A DNA stretch of 64,000 bases. Source: Calendula officinalis (lineage: Eukaryota; Streptophyta; Magnoliopsida; Asterales; Asteraceae). How positions within the stretch are numbered: the stretch's first letter is position 1; each line of letters starts with the position of its first letter. The translations under genes were made by a program, and so were the position numbers. Below, piece by piece: positions 60,986 through 64,000 of this stretch. The stretch spans positions 48,572,404 through 48,636,403 of the forward strand of contig OY970822.1 of assembly GCA_963853835.1 (NCBI GenBank), in the 5' to 3' direction. Under the pieces are notes generated by a model. The model had not been told where the DNA came from, did not search any database, and saw nothing but the letters and a program-made list of their open reading frames with translations.

Positions 60986-63900
60986 ATAGAGTCGATGGTG
61001 TCCACGGCTCAAAAAAAAGTGGAGCCGACTAAGGTGAAGGGGCGATCCTTCCAACTCACTCGGGAGGAGGCGAAGGAGGCACACGATGTGGTGTCAGGTA
61101 CTTTATTCATTAACTCCTTGACAACTCATATTTTGTTTGATTCGGGTTCCAATTATTCGTTTGTGTCTTATGAGTTCGGTTGTAAATTGAATGTGCCGTC
61201 CGAGATGTTAGATGAGGTTTATGAGATAGAAGTAGCCGACGGGAAAACGTCTATGGTTGAATGTATTTATAGAAATTGTGAAATAGAAATAGACGGTAGA
61301 AAGTTTAAGGTAGATTTGTTGCCCATGGGAATTAGGGTGTTTGATGTGGTTATCGGTATGGATTGGTTGGGTATGCACCAAGCCAAGATTTTGTGTGGAA
61401 AGAAAATAGTGTCGATTAGGACACCCGAGAATGAGAAAGTGTATGTGTATGGGGAGAAACGACATCACATGCCTAATGTGATTACCGCCATTAAGGCGAG
61501 GAAAAGTATATCGAAAGGTTGTGCATCGTTTATTGCATATGTGTTAGATGGCCGGAAGGAAAAGAAGTCAATGGATAATGTCAAAATTATTCGGGATTTC
61601 CCCGAGGTATTTCCCGATGACTTGCCCGGCTTGCCACCGGAGAGACAAGTCGAGTTTAAGATTGATTTAGTTCCGGGGGCGACGCCGATTGCTCGTGCTC
61701 CCTATCGCTTAGCTCCCACCGAGATGCGGGAATTGATGACTCAATTGCAAGATTTACTAGACAAGGGTTTTATTCGTCCAAGTTCGTCACCGTGGGGTGC
61801 ACTGGTGTTGTTTGTTAAGAAGAAGGACGGTTCGATGAGAATGTGTATCGACTACCGAGAGTTGAATAAGGTAACTATTAAGAACCGTTACCCGTTGCCG
61901 AGAATTGACGACTTATTCGACCAATTGCAAGGTGCTAGTTATTTCTCGAAGATTGATTTGAGGTCGGGTTCTCACCAAGTTCGGGTGAAAGAAGGCGACA
62001 CCGAGAAGACGGCTTTTCGTACGCGTTATGGTCATTATGAATTTCTAGTGATGCCGTTTGGTCTTACAAACGCACCGGCTATTTTTATGGATTTGATGAA
62101 TCGGGTTTGTAAACCATTCCTTGATAAGTTCTTGATCGTGTTCATTGACGATATTTTGATTTATTCGAAAACCGAGGAAGAACACGAAAGTCATTTGAGG
62201 CTTGTTCTAGATGTGTTAAAACGGGAGAAGTTGTATGCAAAATTCTTGAAATGTGAATTTTGGTTGCGGGAAGTACAATTCCTAGGTCATGTGGTGGCGT
62301 GTGATGGTATTAAGGTTGACCCGTCCAAGATTGAAGCGGTGTCAAATTGGGAGCCTCCGAGGACTCCAACCGAGGTTAGAAGTTTTCTTGGATTAGCTGG
62401 TTATTACCGAAGGTTTATACAAGACTTCTCGAGAATCGCGGTTCCACTAACGAAGTTAACGAGAAAAAGTGAGAAGTTTGTGTGGGAGAAGAAGCAAGAA
62501 GAGGCGTTTAATTTTTTGAAGGAAAAGTTGTGAAACGCGCCTATTCTTACATTACCGGATGGTATGGAAGATTTTGTGGTTTATAGTGATGATTCGAATC
62601 AAGGGCTCGGTTGTGTGTTGATGCAAAGAGGAAAGGTGATCGCGTATGCCTCGCGACAATTGAAAAATGCGGAATTGAGGTACACGACACACGACTTGGA
62701 GTTGGCGGCGATTATGTTTGCCTTGAAGTTGTGGAGACATTATTTGTATGGTACTCGGTGTACGTTGTACACAGATCATAAAAGTTTACAATACGTGTTC
62801 ACTCAAAAGGATCTTAATATGCGACAAAGAAGGTGGATCGAGTTGATCGCCGACTATGATTGTGAAATTGTGTATCACGCGGGTAAAGCTAATGTAGTAG
62901 CCGACGCCTTGAGCCGAAAGGTCTATGAAAAAACGAACCGAGGAATATTAACACGTTTAGAAGTCGTCTCGAGCATCATCGAAAGAATCAAGAATGCCCA
63001 ACGAGAAGTTTTGGGAAAAGAGGAGTTAAGACAAGAGCGGTTAGGTAAGAACCAACACTTTCTCGAAAATGCACAAGGGTTCAAAACCGTAGGCGGTCGT
63101 ATTTGGGTTCCTAAATTCGGTGGCATCCGAAAATAATTGTTGTATGATGTGCACAAGTCAAAGTATTCGATTCACCCGAGGAGTACAAAGACGTACCAAG
63201 ATATGAAACGGGTTTATTGGTGGCCCGGAATGAAGGCGAGGGTGGCCAAGTATATCTCTAAGTGTGCCACGTGTGCACAAGTGAAAGCCGAGCATCAAGT
63301 ACCGTATGGGTAGCTCAATCATTGGTTGTACCGGCCGGGAAGTGGGAAGCCATAACTATGGATTTCATAGTAGGTTTACCGAAGACGAGTAGGGGTCACG
63401 ATGCCATTTGGGTCATAGTTGACCGGTTGACCAAGAGTGCGTTATTTTTAGCCATTCGGGAAACGTTGCCACTTGAGAAATTGGCTAAGTTGTATGTTGA
63501 TGAGGTGGTTCGACTCCACGGGGTTCCGTTATCGATTGTTTCCGATAGAGACGCGAGGTTTACCTCGAGATTTTGGCGGTCATTACAAGAAGAGTTGGGT
63601 ACAAAGTTGCGGTTGAGCACGACTTATCACCCGCAAACCGACGGTCAAAGTGAAAGAACGATTCAAACGGTTGAAGACATGTTAAGATAGTGTGTACTAG
63701 ATTTCGGTGGTAAATGGGATGAACATTTACCGTTAGTCGAGTTCTCGTATAATAATAGTTATCACTCGACTATCAAGATGCCGCCTTATGAGGCGTTGTA
63801 TGGAAGAAATTGTAGAACTCCATCTTGTTGGTTGGAAGCGGGAGAAACGAAACTCACGGGTCCCGAGATCGTGAGAGTGACGAATGAAAAGATCGGTATT

Positions 63901-64000
63901 ATTCAAACCAACATGAAAGTCGCCCAAGATAGACAACGAAGTTACTCGGGCTTAAAGAAGAGACCATACGACTTGGATGTTGGTGATATGGTAATGTTGA
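60986..64000 (+). pseudogene. Gypsy-2 pol: protease, RT, RNase H, integrase
   Basis: Protease motif HILFDSGSNYSF is at about 61120. RT follows with KKKDGSMRMCIDYRELNK, IDLRSGSHQVRV, FGLTNAPAIFM and catalytic FIDDILIYS (about 62140). A TGA at 62531 precedes RNase H (VVYSDDSNQGLGCVL, LYTDHKSLQYVF, ADALSRK). A TAA at 63134 and a one-base loss near 63312 precede integrase (MDFIVGLPKT, VSDRDARFTSRFW, HPQTDGQSERTIQ), with a TAG at 63688. Coding continues to the window end (YEALYGRNCRTP). The element cannot encode a working polyprotein. Confidence 0.88.

Larger units (their letters stand above)
57871..64000 (+). mobile_element. Gypsy-2: chromovirus-type Gypsy element, cut by the window edge
   Basis: The LTR 57871-59569 is followed by ACTTGGTATCAGAGC and a gag-pol in one frame with several nonsense codons. 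The pol order is protease, RT, RNase H, integrase (Gypsy order). It is inserted in the gag of its own relative, Gypsy-1. The 3' end lies outside the window. RT and integrase wording fits the Tekay/Del clade of chromoviruses; a chromodomain cannot be checked here. Confidence 0.9.

Overview
The window is eukaryotic nuclear DNA from a plant, most likely a eudicot and probably Asteraceae. The plant call rests on split genes with GT/AG introns, a plant-type GDSL esterase, a plant ALIX, plastid-type shikimate kinase exons, and several classes of plant transposon. The family-level guess is inference from the style of the Copia envelope-like ORF.

Left part (1-12.5 kb): two host genes lie head to tail on the minus strand. 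A four-exon GDSL esterase/lipase (866-4442, 358 aa) is followed upstream by an eight-exon ALIX/BRO1-domain gene (4871-8802, 822 aa). Both give exact, phase-consistent open frames. Their introns carry foldback elements with long inverted repeats. The first 445 bases are a decayed second copy of the ALIX 3' end plus the GDSL upstream spacer, which suggests a tandem duplication extending left of the window. Next come a triple-nested palindrome (9951-10964), an old direct repeat and a Tourist-like MITE.

Middle part (11.9-37.1 kb): a plus-strand shikimate kinase gene has been blown apart by transposons. Its transit-peptide exon holds the MITE. The same exon also appears duplicated on both sides of a 13.7-kb Sirevirus-like Copia element (Copia-1) and a small non-autonomous LTR element in reverse orientation. 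Copia-1 itself carries a 2.9-kb solo LTR inside its integrase. A recent Copia element (Copia-2) with unusual TA...TA LTR ends splits the nucleotide-kinase coding exon, with a perfect 5-bp target duplication. All kinase motifs are still readable, but the gene is broken.

37.4-44.4 kb: a 7.0-kb CACTA (En/Spm) transposon with matching ends and a GTT target duplication. It carries an apparently intact 11-exon gene whose 806-aa product joins a TNPA-like (Transposase_24) region, an AQT-repeat linker and a Ulp1-type cysteine protease domain. It also has a truncated, frameshifted TNPD transposase.

44.4-64 kb: AT-rich DNA with nested Stowaway/Tourist-type MITEs and an orphan Helitron 3' terminus. A Gypsy element (Gypsy-1) follows, whose gag is interrupted twice: by a 7.7-kb reverse-oriented LARD-like element with 2.2-kb LTRs, and by a second Gypsy of the same family (Gypsy-2) that runs off the right edge.

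In all, only two host genes look intact. The rest is a layered record of transposition into, beside and through a former shikimate kinase locus.
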